NCBI RefSeq assembly: GCF_947498015.1 | Contig: NZ_CANMIR010000001.1 | Location: 62,001 to 126,000, forward strand | Direction: 5' to 3' | Origin: an uncultured Neptuniibacter sp. | GTDB lineage: Bacteria > Pseudomonadota > Gammaproteobacteria > Pseudomonadales > Balneatricaceae | Length of the DNA stretch: 64,000 nt | In this document: in pieces, positions 18,501 through 26,434 of the stretch | Layout: the number at the start of each line of letters is the position of its first letter | Position numbering within the stretch: position 1 is the stretch's first letter | Notes under the pieces: model-generated | Seen by the model: the letters and a program-made list of their open reading frames with translations, nothing else | Told to the model about the DNA's origin: nothing | Database searches by the model: none | Made by a program: the position numbers and the translations under genes

Positions 18501-18964
18501 ATGATATATCCGATAAAGAGGGGGATGCCCAGTAGAGCATGGAGCGCAGAGGCAAGAATAGCAGCTTCAATAGCGAAAAATATAAAGGTAAAAGTGGCGT
18601 AGATCAGCGAGGTTAGCGTTGAACCTAAATACCCAAACCCGGCACCACGAGTCAGCAGGTCAATATCCAGACCATAGCGTGCGCAGTAATAGGCGATTGG
18701 GAAACCGGTGATAAACAACACCACACAGACCGCAATCATCGCCCAGAGGGTGTTGGTGAACCCATAACTTAATGTCACCGCTGCCGCTAACCCTTCCAGT
18801 GCAAGAAAAGAAGCTGCACCCAGGGCTGTCGCACCCACTTTGGCGATGCTCATATGACGCCCACTCACAGCAGTGAACCTGAGGGCGTAATCCTCAAGCG
18901 TCTGATTAGCCACCCATCGATTGTAATGACGGCGCTCTTTCAGAATTCGTTGAGATGCACTCAT
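15518..18964 (-). CDS. NCS1 transporter-like / hybrid sensor histidine kinase fusion
   Basis: This 1148-aa protein starts at an ATG with GGAGG 10 nt upstream. Residues 1-490 form a full NCS1-type (purine/cytosine permease-like) membrane domain with about twelve helices. Residues 510-547 hold eight cysteines (510, 513, 525, 533, 536, 537, 543, 547). Two more helices (about 578-602, 615-641) and a coiled coil lead to HisKA with His693 (GISHELRTPLQSILGY). The HATPase follows (NLLSNAVKYTPQG, DTGPGIDE, GTGLGLT), then a receiver with Asp979 and Lys1029 and a helical C-terminal tail. The ligand is unknown; cytosine, urea-cycle or purine-derived compounds are guesses. Confidence 0.92.
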   Translation of the reverse strand: MSASQRILKERRHYNRWVANQTLEDYALRFTAVSGRHMSIAKVGATALGAASFLALEGLAAAVTLSYGFTNTLWAMIAVCVVLFITGFPIAYYCARYGLDIDLLTRGAGFGYLGSTLTSLIYATFTFIFFAIEAAILASALHALLGIPLFIGYIICAVAVIPIVTHGITAISRFQVGTQFIWLLLQGAALAVVLIYEYDHLQGWMEFTAPEYPVGSGFDLALFGAAVSVLIALVAQIGEQADYLRFMPPKTRENRKQWWFWLVLSGPGWVWVGFIKMLLGSFLAYLAFTQLVPFDQAVDPTYMYQQVFLTLTQSPAFALILAAVMVILCQMKINVTNAYAGSIAWSNFFSRLTHSHPGRVVWLIFNVSIALLLMELGIYQALEAILGSFAILALAWLGSLSADLLINKPLGLSPKDIEFKRAHLYDINPVGVGSMAISTLVGVLSYLGVFGEGAHHLCHFLTLLSCFISVPLIAWITGGRYYIARSSGCMAQFSDGRGHIHPAGQSLIKCGVCENSFEQEDMSYCPAYQQPICSLCCSLDVRCLDSCKPKTGVSDRILRNLYRYLPVYTVRMLYSRLGRFIGLVVSVNLLIGALLLLIFNQMKPINEAEVALLTDTFIALSIVLFIASGVIVWLFLLAHESRITAQRESNRQSLKLTREIDAHEQTDRELQEAKEFAERANEAKSRYLTGISHELRTPLQSILGYAQLLSEREAIADEHKRGLKIIHRSGQYLTDLIEGLLDISKIEAGRLELFRSQVQLPELVEQLSLMFSMQAEQKQLNLNCKVYDPLPDIVMTDEKRLRQILINLLSNAVKYTPQGQIDFEMRYRNQVAEFIIRDTGPGIDELNLKRIFDPFERVRNQDTASLPGTGLGLTIVKLLTEIMGGDLQVKSVPGKGSEFRVSLLLPWVDQPAADDPRAKQPAGYEGYQRTLCLVDDDPVLRGLLADLLTPLGFKTVEAHSGESCLQLVNQIRPDLFILDISMPGMSGLELAHQLKEQGFSQPILMLSANVEDDSQQSIYRQDYDDYLVKPVSNQYLLERIAHHLELEWVYGHHTDSQPLSEGEYETDISELTGSDLQFQSPEGLSIPRHNLILELKAYAEMGYQKGVVESLRKIECEDLICSDTQRYLQHLCAGFQFEKLAATIEERI

Positions 18965-19487
18965 TAAGACCCGACCTCCATCCATTTGCACCAAAGAGAT
19001 GCACAAAGCACCATAAAAGCGCACAAAGAGAGAGCCCGCCCACATGTATTTCCAACATATTGGCTACAGCCCCTGTGTTACGTAAATGCACCGATAAAGC
19101 GCTTCAACTCTTTCCGCTGACAGAATTCAGTGCATCGTTCATGCCAAACATGGCATCACTAGTCGAAAAGGAATGTTAGGAGAGTAAACGGGGATATTCT
19201 GGCGATCAGGCCATATTGAAAAAGATAATGCGATAGCGTTCCAGTTTAATTTAGCTGGTTTAACGAATCATTCCTGCTCTGAATACTTCCAGTCAATGTG
19301 TGCAGCCAGTAGGTTTCCTCTACATAGCCCAGCGATCTATGCTCAATCAGGAAAACTCTGCGTATTGATCATGGCCTGAATACCTGAAACATGGTTAAGT
19401 CATCTTTTTGGTGTTAGTTTGCTTAAAATTATCTATTTCTTAAGTATCTCTGTTCGCTTTAATCGTGGTTTATAAGAACGTTTATCT
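18965..19487. other. Intergenic region between the fusion kinase and the GGDEF fusion
   Basis: About 520 nt without a supported gene separate two divergent genes. It holds a sigma54-like element for the kinase (19131-19146), the palindrome TTACGTAA at 19078-19085, and the inverted repeat ATGCCA-AACA-TGGCAT at 19141-19156. The remaining sequence is AT-rich toward 19488. I see no RNA gene or coding region in it. Confidence 0.6.
19131..19146 (-). promoter_or_regulatory. Sigma54-like -24/-12 element upstream of the NCS1-kinase gene
   Basis: On the minus strand TGGCATGAACGATGCA matches the RpoN consensus TGGCAYR-N4-TTGCW in all seven bases of the -24 block and in GCA of the -12 block. The GG-to-GC spacing is exactly 10 nt. 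It would give a 5' leader of about 155 nt. It ends in GATGCA, like the urtA element. No obvious NtrC-type enhancer was found upstream. Confidence 0.5.
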
Positions 19488-20978
19488 ATGCACAATAATG
19501 ATTCCAACTTTCCTGATATCTTAAATCAGCTCTGTTTACTGATTATGGTAATTTGGGGATGTAATGTTCATGCTGCTCCCCTCCTGACTGAACGAGAACA
19601 GGCTTTCTTAGCCGCTAACCCTAGAGTTGTTTTAGGTGTTGGAGAGTCTTTTGAACCCTTTGTTATAAAGAACCTGGATGGCACCTACAGTGGCTATGAT
19701 ATCCAGATCGCAAGATTGATCTCTAAACATACAGGCTTAGAGATCGACTTCGAAATGGGTACATGGAAAGAGATACAAGAGAGGGCCAAACGCAGAGAAG
19801 TTGATGGCTTATTAACCGCTATTTTTAATGAAGAGCGTGCTGCCCATTTTGTTCCGTCATTCCCTTATTTTTCCACAACCAGCCTTATAGTCGTCAAAAA
19901 AGGGAATCCTGAAGAGATTACAGACAGTTCAGATATCGAAGGCAAGAAGGTCGCCATGCAAAGGGGCAATGTTCTGTTTGAAGGAGTTCTTAACGCTATA
20001 ACGAACAACGTAGATATCGTTTACTTCGATCATATACATGAAATTATTAGCGCGGTTGCTTCAGGCCATGCTGATCTTTGCATTCTTGATGAAACAACCC
20101 CCTATATAGCCAAGAAAACGGGGTTAGAGGACTATATAGAAGTCGCTTTTGCTGTTGGAAAACCAGAAAATATTCACATTTTGATCAGAAAAGACCAACC
20201 TGAACTACAGAGCATCATCAATAAGGGATTAAGTCTCATAAAAGAGGAGCAGCTGCTTGAGATTCGGAATCAATGGTTTTCTTTACCGGAAAAATCTATC
20301 AATTGGCCTTTTTTAATAAAAATCGTCCTCTCAATGACAGCCCTCTTAGGTATTGTTTTGTACTGGAGTTACACATTAAAAGTAGCCCGAGGTAGAGCTG
20401 AAGCAGCGCTAGCTGAACTTGAAAAGAAAGACAGGGAGCTTGAAGCAGCCAATAGAATTCTTTCACAGCTATCGATTACAGATCCCCTGACACATCTATA
20501 CAACAGAGAGAAGCTGAACAAGGTTCTTGACCAAGAACTAAATCGCGCCTCTCGATATGGGACTCCCTTCGGAGTAATCATGGCCGATGTCGATCATTTC
20601 AAAAAAGTTAATGATGAATATGGTCACCCCGTAGGGGATAGTGTCCTGATAGAGATCGCTCATATTTTACAAGCGAATACACGCTCTGTAGATATTGTTG
20701 GAAGATGGGGTGGTGAAGAGTTTTTGATCATCTCTCCCCAAATCGGCCACAGTGAACTTACTTCAATGGCTGAAAAGCTCAGAGCCTTAATCGAGCAGCA
20801 CACTTTCCCAACAGCTGAATCTCAAACTGCCAGCTTTGGTATTACAATTTATCTGCCAGATGACAGTGCTGAACAGATGATCACAAGAGCTGACCAAGCC
20901 CTGTATTTATCAAAAGGGAAAGGAAGAAATCAGGTTCAGGCCGTTCTGACTGACTCAACCAGATCCCCGACACTGTAG
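19488..20978 (+). CDS. Diguanylate cyclase with periplasmic binding-protein sensor domain
   Basis: This 496-aa single-chain sensor has a signal-type helix (about 11-29), a family 3 binding-protein domain (about 36-265), and a transmembrane helix (about 274-294). A coiled coil (about 300-330) leads to a GGDEF domain (about 330-490). The active motif is GGEEF at 408-412, with the inhibitory RxxD site RSVD at 399-402, so c-di-GMP synthesis with product inhibition is expected. The binding domain shows GYDIQIARLISKHTGLEIDFE, like amino-acid binders. It stands alone and divergent from the kinase gene. Confidence 0.92.
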   Translation: MHNNDSNFPDILNQLCLLIMVIWGCNVHAAPLLTEREQAFLAANPRVVLGVGESFEPFVIKNLDGTYSGYDIQIARLISKHTGLEIDFEMGTWKEIQERAKRREVDGLLTAIFNEERAAHFVPSFPYFSTTSLIVVKKGNPEEITDSSDIEGKKVAMQRGNVLFEGVLNAITNNVDIVYFDHIHEIISAVASGHADLCILDETTPYIAKKTGLEDYIEVAFAVGKPENIHILIRKDQPELQSIINKGLSLIKEEQLLEIRNQWFSLPEKSINWPFLIKIVLSMTALLGIVLYWSYTLKVARGRAEAALAELEKKDRELEAANRILSQLSITDPLTHLYNREKLNKVLDQELNRASRYGTPFGVIMADVDHFKKVNDEYGHPVGDSVLIEIAHILQANTRSVDIVGRWGGEEFLIISPQIGHSELTSMAEKLRALIEQHTFPTAESQTASFGITIYLPDDSAEQMITRADQALYLSKGKGRNQVQAVLTDSTRSPTL

Positions 20979-21065
20979 TCCGCAACATAGCGACCAGCTG
21001 CCTCCCAATGTATCAAAAGCGGGTTCACTGGATACAATGGCCGCCCTAAGTAGATTCGATCTGAT

Positions 21066-22007
21066 TCAGTTAACCCCTTGATTGCTGAATGGCTCTCGCG
21101 CCATAAGCTGCTGCCATTCAGTCTCAATCACCGATGCCGCATCAATAATCCAATCTCTGAATAAAGCCACTTTCGGGCGATTGAAGTGCGCTGACGGTGC
21201 CACTAGGTAGTAACTGAAAGGCGAATCCCAATAGACATTCAATGGGCACACCAGCTGCCCTCTTCTGATGTGCTCATAAGCAAGACTAAAACGTACCGCC
21301 GCAACTCCCTGCCCATTCAGAGCGGCATCGATCAGGATGTAGGCATCCTGCATTTTCAGTGTGACATTGGATTCACCACTAAAGCGTTGGATAAATGCCC
21401 TATTCACGATCTTCAGGTCATCGGAGTCATCGATCAGCAGTGGCAGATCCGACAAGTTCAGCTCTCGTTGCTCCAACTGCTGTTTTAGCTGCGGGTGACA
21501 CAGCGGCACAATATAGTCATCGGCGATAAGTCTCTCTTCAAGCCCCGACAGACCTGCCCGTGTGAATCGTATCGCCAGATCCTGACTGTCATCAGAAAAA
21601 TCATGTCGCTCGAGCGTTGTCGATACAAAGCTTTTGATCTCGGGGTGCAGCTGTTGAAACGCGGCTAATCTCGGGATCAACCATCGTGCAGCAAACGAAG
21701 CGATGGTGGTTATCTTAAGTTGATCGGGTTCCGGGTCCTCTCCCAACGCACGACTCCCCTCCTCAATTAACGAGAAAGCCTGCTGGATAAAGGGAAGCAA
21801 CCGGATCGCCTCAGGGGTTAGCTGCACTTCACGATTAAGCCGAATAAATAACGGTACTGCAAAGTACTCTTCGAGCAAACGTATCTGCTGACTAACCGCG
21901 GCTTGCGTAACATAGAGTTTTTCTGAAGCCTCTTTAAAACTGCCGCATTCAGCCGCCAGTTGGAACACCCGCAGCGCCTTTAATGGCGGTAATCGATCCA
22001 CATTCAC
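21066..22007 (-). CDS. LysR-family transcriptional regulator (GcvA-like)
   Basis: This 313-aa regulator begins MNVDRLPPLKALRVFQLAAE from a GTG with AAGGA about 9 nt upstream. The N-terminal winged HTH spans about 7-65 (FKEASEKLYVTQAAVSQQIRLLEE). The C-terminal effector domain (about 93-300) has the GcvA/AmpR-like pattern LKITTIASFAARWLIPRL. It is divergent from a DUF1127 gene with about 100 nt between them, so regulation of that gene and itself is likely. The effector is unknown. Confidence 0.92.
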   Translation of the reverse strand: MNVDRLPPLKALRVFQLAAECGSFKEASEKLYVTQAAVSQQIRLLEEYFAVPLFIRLNREVQLTPEAIRLLPFIQQAFSLIEEGSRALGEDPEPDQLKITTIASFAARWLIPRLAAFQQLHPEIKSFVSTTLERHDFSDDSQDLAIRFTRAGLSGLEERLIADDYIVPLCHPQLKQQLEQRELNLSDLPLLIDDSDDLKIVNRAFIQRFSGESNVTLKMQDAYILIDAALNGQGVAAVRFSLAYEHIRRGQLVCPLNVYWDSPFSYYLVAPSAHFNRPKVALFRDWIIDAASVIETEWQQLMAREPFSNQGVN

Positions 22008-22106
22008 TTAAGCATTCCTTAACCATTTCTAAAAATTACTCGTTTGTCACTATAGCTAAAAACCCCTGAAAATCTATCTAAATGCACACAAAACGAGACA
22101 ATTACG

Positions 22107-22334
22107 ATGAATTACTCACAAGCACTCGAAAAGCAAGACAAACCTCAGTTAAGAACTCCTTCTCATAATAGCATTATCACACTACAACGGTTTTGGGCTT
22201 TAATCAGCCGCTGGAGACAGAACTATACTGGTCGCCGACAGCTGAAGCAGCTTGACCACTCACAACTAAAAGATATTGGCATCTCCCGAAGTGAGGCCCT
22301 GTCAGAGGCTAATAAGCCCTTCTGGAGACGGTAA
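22107..22334 (+). CDS. DUF1127 small basic protein (YjiS-like)
   Basis: This 75-aa basic protein has a C-terminal DUF1127 domain. The arginine-rich segment around ISRWRQNYTGRRQLKQLD is followed by HSQLKDIGISRSEALSEANKPFWR, the family signature. In other bacteria such proteins have been linked to RNA binding and phosphate or carbon physiology; no role can be assigned here. The LysR gene on the other strand is its probable regulator. Confidence 0.88.
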   Translation: MNYSQALEKQDKPQLRTPSHNSIITLQRFWALISRWRQNYTGRRQLKQLDHSQLKDIGISRSEALSEANKPFWRR

Positions 22335-22421
22335 ATCACCAAAGATCAGAGAGAGCTGCAGATTCAATTAAAAATCTGATATAACCCTCATTAATCCAGA
22401 TCGTTTGCAGGAAGGGACCTG

Positions 22422-22970
22422 ATGAGTGGAAAGTTGTTTTATCTGATGGGCGCCTCTGGCTCTGGCAAGGATTCATTACTGCAGGGGTGCCGTAGCCTTT
22501 TACATCCTGAGGACCGAACACTGATCGCGCATCGATTCATCACCCGGTCGGCAGGAGCAGGCGGTGAGAACCATATTCATCTCACTGAAACTGAATTTAG
22601 AATGAGGCTAAAATCGGGATTATTTGCGCTCCACTGGGCCTCTCATGGGCACCTCTACGGCATCAGCAGTGAGATCAACAGCTGGTTGGCTGCCAATCAT
22701 AACGTCATTATTAATGGCTCAAGGGAATACCTGAATAGAGCCTCTGAGCAATATCAGCAGTTGGTACCTGTTATGGTGAATGTGGATGAGAACCTCCTGC
22801 GTCAACGATTGGTTCAGCGTGGACGTGAGAATGAAGCAGAGATCGAAAAACGTCTCACTCGACATCACACCCTGCTTCATGCCATGCCACCTCAAACACT
22901 CTTTATCGATAACAGCAGCTCACTTGAAGATGGCGTTCAGGCGCTGCTACGTATAATTAAACAACACTGA
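22422..22970 (+). CDS. phnN: Ribose 1,5-bisphosphate phosphokinase PhnN
   Basis: PhnN makes phosphoribosyl diphosphate from ribose 1,5-bisphosphate and ATP. The 182-aa protein is a guanylate-kinase-like P-loop protein with MGASGSGKDSLLQGCR (about 7-22) and AHRFITRSAGAGGENHIHLTE, both typical of PhnN. AAGGGACCTG precedes the ATG. No C-P lyase (phnG-M) genes are nearby, so it is an orphan copy. It could serve phosphonate use encoded elsewhere or a minor PRPP route. Confidence 0.88.
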   Translation: MSGKLFYLMGASGSGKDSLLQGCRSLLHPEDRTLIAHRFITRSAGAGGENHIHLTETEFRMRLKSGLFALHWASHGHLYGISSEINSWLAANHNVIINGSREYLNRASEQYQQLVPVMVNVDENLLRQRLVQRGRENEAEIEKRLTRHHTLLHAMPPQTLFIDNSSSLEDGVQALLRIIKQH

Positions 22971-23001
22971 GCGGATCCTAATTAGGTCTAAGGAATCAAA
23001 G

Positions 23002-23564
23002 ATGCATTGTTCTGTTTTTATTGCGACCAGCGCTGATGGGTTTATAGCGACCCCCGAAGGCGATGTCGACTGGCTTTACTCGGCAGGAGATCAGAGTGCT
23101 GATCTGGGTGATCATCAGGATATGGGCTTTAACCAGTTCATCAAAACGGTGGATTGCATAGTAATGGCCGCAAATGTATGGAGAAGATCTCCTCCATGCA
23201 GCTGACACCGGAACAGTGGCCTTATGGTGATATACCGATCATCGTAATAAGCCACACCTTAACGACAGCGCCTGTAAACCTGAAAGACAAAGTTGAGCTT
23301 TATTCGGGCACGATTACACAACTGATAGCACAGCTAAAACAATCGGGTTATAAGCATCTCTATGTTGATGGCGGCTCGACCATCACTTCATTTCTCAACC
23401 TTAAACTGATCAATCAGATTACGATCACCCAGGCTCCTGTTCTACTTGGCGCCGGCATCCCTCTTTTTGGTGAACTAGAGACGACCATCGCTTTAGAAGA
23501 GAGCAAAGTCACTCGGTTTGAAAATGACTTTGTTCAATTCAGTTACCGTGTTAACTACACATAA
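23002..23564 (+). pseudogene. Dihydrofolate reductase-family protein, frameshifted
   Basis: Two overlapping frames together encode one RibD_C/DHFR-family protein of about 187 residues. The first part begins MHCSVFIATSADGFIATPEGDVDW. Near 23166 the frame is lost exactly where the family motif VMGRK is expected. Adding one G to the GG at 23166-23167 restores VDCIVMGRKCMEKISS and continues into HLYVDGGSTITSFL and the C-terminus. This is either a real one-base deletion or a sequencing error. The rest of both halves looks intact. Confidence 0.8.
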
Positions 23565-23583
23565 ACCAGCTTAGCAAACGGCC

Positions 23584-24000
23584 ATGCCTGATATACAAAA
23601 AGCAGACCCGAAAAGCCGTAAATTAGCGCTATTATTGGTGGCGGGACTGATCTTGCTCTGTTTGACCCTCTTAGCTAATGGAGCCAAGGTTAAGGCATGG
23701 ACCGAAACACTCACGACAAAACTTATCGATCATCCCGTTTACATCCCATTGATCACCTTTATTGCCGCACTGCCTGTTCTTGCTGCCTCATTCTACTTTT
23801 ACCGAATGGGTCGTGAAGTCGTAAAACAGGCTCGCTTCCCTCTATCTGGACAACCGGTGATTAAAGATACTCCGATTAAGAGAGGAGATTCAGCAGTTCG
23901 CTTAGGGAATCTAATACAGGTCATGAGCATCATAATCATCACAACAGCAATGATACTGCCTCTGCTTATCGGCTATCTGCTTCATACAATGCTGGGTTGA
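23584..24000 (+). CDS. Three-helix membrane protein, unknown function
   Basis: This 138-aa protein starts 19 nt after the preceding gene. Hydrophobic segments lie at about 14-32, 54-72 and 111-134, with a basic cytoplasmic-looking loop between the second and third (YRMGREVVKQARFPLSGQPV). No family was recognised. It may be cotranscribed with the frameshifted reductase gene. Confidence 0.65.
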   Translation: MPDIQKADPKSRKLALLLVAGLILLCLTLLANGAKVKAWTETLTTKLIDHPVYIPLITFIAALPVLAASFYFYRMGREVVKQARFPLSGQPVIKDTPIKRGDSAVRLGNLIQVMSIIIITTAMILPLLIGYLLHTMLG

Positions 24001-24072
24001 TTACCTCTCTGAAGATTAAATACGGGTCAAGTTGCATCACCGCTACCCGCCCCCTTTGCAGAGCTCTGCATT

Positions 24073-24297
24073 ATGAGCAGGGATCAGGCGGCTGACTACC
24101 CGAACTGGGAGGAATTTGAAATAAATGGCATGGAGCTATCAGATCAGAAATCCGATCTATTGTGCGAAATGGATCTTCTGTTTCAGATCGACTCTGAGGA
24201 TAACCTTCCCTATATGTTTGGCGATGCAGGCAGCGCCCATATCACGCAATGCCCTAACCACCCTGAAACTCTGACCATCGCCCGGGCTTGCTGTTAA
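24073..24297 (+). pseudogene. DUF1963 (YwqG-like) C-terminal remnant
   Basis: This 74-aa reading frame ends with DLLFQIDSEDNLPYMFGDAGSAHITQCPNHPETLTIARACC. That resembles the C-terminal block of DUF1963/YwqG proteins (fQiDSedn..mfGDaG..hitQCP.HPe.lafaWaC). A start-like YPNWEEFE segment precedes it, but the large N-terminal domain is absent and the expected GGYP.W.Q part between the two is missing. This looks like a deletion remnant, though a short expressed protein is possible. The frame is open upstream to about 24013. Confidence 0.5.
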
Positions 24298-24302
24298 ATA
24301 AT

Positions 24303-25253
24303 TCAATCATCCCAGATATCCGCCAGCGTGTAGTACCCATCCTCCACCAGCCAGAACTCACCGCTGATATAACGCCTTGCCAGATCTAACTGCTCCAGCT
24401 TCTGGAGCATTTCAGCACTCAGAACGACCGATTCAGCTGCAAGATTCTCTTTTAGACGCGCCTCAGTGACCGATTTCGGTATACAACTGATACCCAGATG
24501 AATCGCCCAGCTGAGTAGTACCTGAGCCGGTGTAGCATTAAGCTGCTTAGCTAATTCAAGTACAACAGGGTCCTGTAGAAGCTGAGGCTCCCCTTCCATT
24601 TTCAATGCTCTGGGCCTATCACCTGATCCTAACGGAGAGTAGGCTGTAAGATGGATATCGTTTTCCCGACAGAAGGCTCTTAACGTTGGTTGCTGCAGAT
24701 AGGGATGTAGCTCAACCTGATTCAGTTCGGGCCCGATATCTGCCTGAGCCATTAAAGCCCCCAATTTTTTTACCGTAAAGTTACTGACGCCGATATGCCT
24801 GACCTGCCCCTGTCCTACCAAAGCTTCCAAAGCGCGCCAGGTCTCAATGATCGGCTGTTTTTTGGGATCGACAAAATCAGCCGCAGTTCTCATACCCTGC
24901 CCTCGCTTAAGCGGGATTGGCCAGTGCAGCAGGTATAGATCAAGATAATCCAGCTGCAGATCTAAGAGAGTTTTCTCAAAAGCCGGTGTCACATCTTCTG
25001 GTGCAAAACTGTCGCACCAGAGCTTAGAGGTGATCCAAAGCTCCTCACGTTTCACAATACCCGTATTCATACACTGCCTGAGAGCCTGACCAATCTCGGC
25101 CTCATTACCATACACGGCAGCACAATCGATATGACGATAACCCAACTCAAGCGCGCTGATCACTGCGTCATACACCTCCCCCGGTTTAGATTTCCAGGTT
25201 CCCAGTCCAATGACAGGCATACGGTCATGTCGGGAAAAGGTCAGTGTTTTCAT
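24303..25253 (-). CDS. Aldo/keto reductase
   Basis: This 316-aa NADPH-dependent oxidoreductase has a TIM-barrel fold. Family motifs include GYRHIDCAAVYGNEAEIG (catalytic Asp and Tyr), LWITSKLW (Lys) and YLDLYLLHWPIPL (His). The cofactor-end motif is seen near IPKSVTEARLKENL. The nearest group appears to be the AKR5-type or alcohol-dehydrogenase-like AKRs acting on small aldehydes. It is a single gene, divergent from an EamA transporter. The physiological substrate cannot be told from the sequence. Confidence 0.92.
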   Translation of the reverse strand: MKTLTFSRHDRMPVIGLGTWKSKPGEVYDAVISALELGYRHIDCAAVYGNEAEIGQALRQCMNTGIVKREELWITSKLWCDSFAPEDVTPAFEKTLLDLQLDYLDLYLLHWPIPLKRGQGMRTAADFVDPKKQPIIETWRALEALVGQGQVRHIGVSNFTVKKLGALMAQADIGPELNQVELHPYLQQPTLRAFCRENDIHLTAYSPLGSGDRPRALKMEGEPQLLQDPVVLELAKQLNATPAQVLLSWAIHLGISCIPKSVTEARLKENLAAESVVLSAEMLQKLEQLDLARRYISGEFWLVEDGYYTLADIWDD

Positions 25254-25470
25254 CGGTACTATCCTTCAGCTAAGGCCGTTTGTAGACGGAAAGGTAATTT
25301 TTATACGTAAAGCGGAGGTTTTTTGAAAGCGGCATCTATAGAAAAATCACAGCTGATAAGTAAGCTGATATAATTGCCCTCCACTCTCGGGATTAATATC
25401 ACTCAATGTTCGCCATCAGTGCCGCCCCCCTTCATCATAAACAACACTTTTCACCGGTTGGTCAACACGC

Positions 25471-26370
25471 ATGTTAGCTGGTATCGCCTTTGGCGTGGGC
25501 GCTGCACTTATGCAAGCTGTCTCCTACCTGCTCTCCGCTTTTTTTATTAAGCGCTACCAAACCAGTGCGGCCAAGCATCTCATTCTGGTTCATATTGTGA
25601 TTGGCTTTGTATCACTACTGATACTGCCTATGGTGTGGCACCCGCATGCCACACAACTGAATTCATACGTGCTCCCTCTGATTAGTGCAGCATGCTCCTA
25701 TATGTTCGGGCAATACTCTCTTTATCAGGCGATTCATCACTCGGCGGCTTCCCGTGTGAGTCCGCTATTAGGGCTTAAAATCATTGTTCTCGCGCTAATT
25801 GGCGCCCTATATTTTGGAGAGAGCTATCATGCGCTCCAGTGGGGAGCGGTGCTTCTTTGTGTCATTGGTGCCATCTGGTTGAGTGCCAGCGGCGGCACGA
25901 TTAGTGGACCTGCATTACTCTGGGTGATCGCTGCGTGCTGTGGGTATGCAATCTCAGACCTCTCTGTGTTGAAATTGATGCAGTATTTTTCTGCTCTGCC
26001 CCTTACCCAGGCAGCAATACTGAGCGCCAGCCTCTGCTACCTGCTATGTGGCTCAATATGCTTACTCTTCTGGCCACGGATTAAGAGTTATTCTCAGCTC
26101 ATCGCCAGCACTCCGGCAGCACTGAGCTGGCTGATTGCGATGTTCTTCCTGTTTGCCTGTTTTTCCGAGATCGGTGTTGTTTTCGGAGGTATTGTGCAAT
26201 CCAGCCGGGGCTTGATCTCAATACTGCTTGCAATCATCCTCGCACTGATAGGGATGAGCTTTGCTGATCCAATCCCTAAAACCCGGGTACTTGTTCAGCG
26301 GATAATCGCGGCAATTCTGATGATGTGTGCTATTGTCCTCTTCTCGTTGGGCGATGGTTCGTACACCTGA
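25471..26370 (+). CDS. DMT-superfamily (EamA-like) transporter
   Basis: This 299-aa protein has about ten hydrophobic segments and the two-fold repeated layout of drug/metabolite transporters. The EamA-type pattern appears as ASRVSPLLGLKIIVLALIGALYFGESYHALQWGAVLLCVIGAIWLS (about 96-140). It starts with an ATG shortly after a 217-nt gap from the aldo/keto reductase. The substrate is unknown. Confidence 0.8.
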   Translation: MLAGIAFGVGAALMQAVSYLLSAFFIKRYQTSAAKHLILVHIVIGFVSLLILPMVWHPHATQLNSYVLPLISAACSYMFGQYSLYQAIHHSAASRVSPLLGLKIIVLALIGALYFGESYHALQWGAVLLCVIGAIWLSASGGTISGPALLWVIAACCGYAISDLSVLKLMQYFSALPLTQAAILSASLCYLLCGSICLLFWPRIKSYSQLIASTPAALSWLIAMFFLFACFSEIGVVFGGIVQSSRGLISILLAIILALIGMSFADPIPKTRVLVQRIIAAILMMCAIVLFSLGDGSYT

Positions 26371-26434
26371 AGATCAACACAGCTGCCCCCCCCTCTACGG
26401 GATGGTTTCCTAATATTTTTACTAAGTCGTTGTT

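Noticed and set aside
22422-22970. A phosphonate (C-P lyase) locus around phnN
   Set aside because: None of the phnG-M genes is present; phnN stands alone here.
24303-25470. LysR or other regulator for the aldo/keto reductase in the adjacent gap
   Set aside because: The 217-nt gap has no coding frame with family support and no convincing operator.
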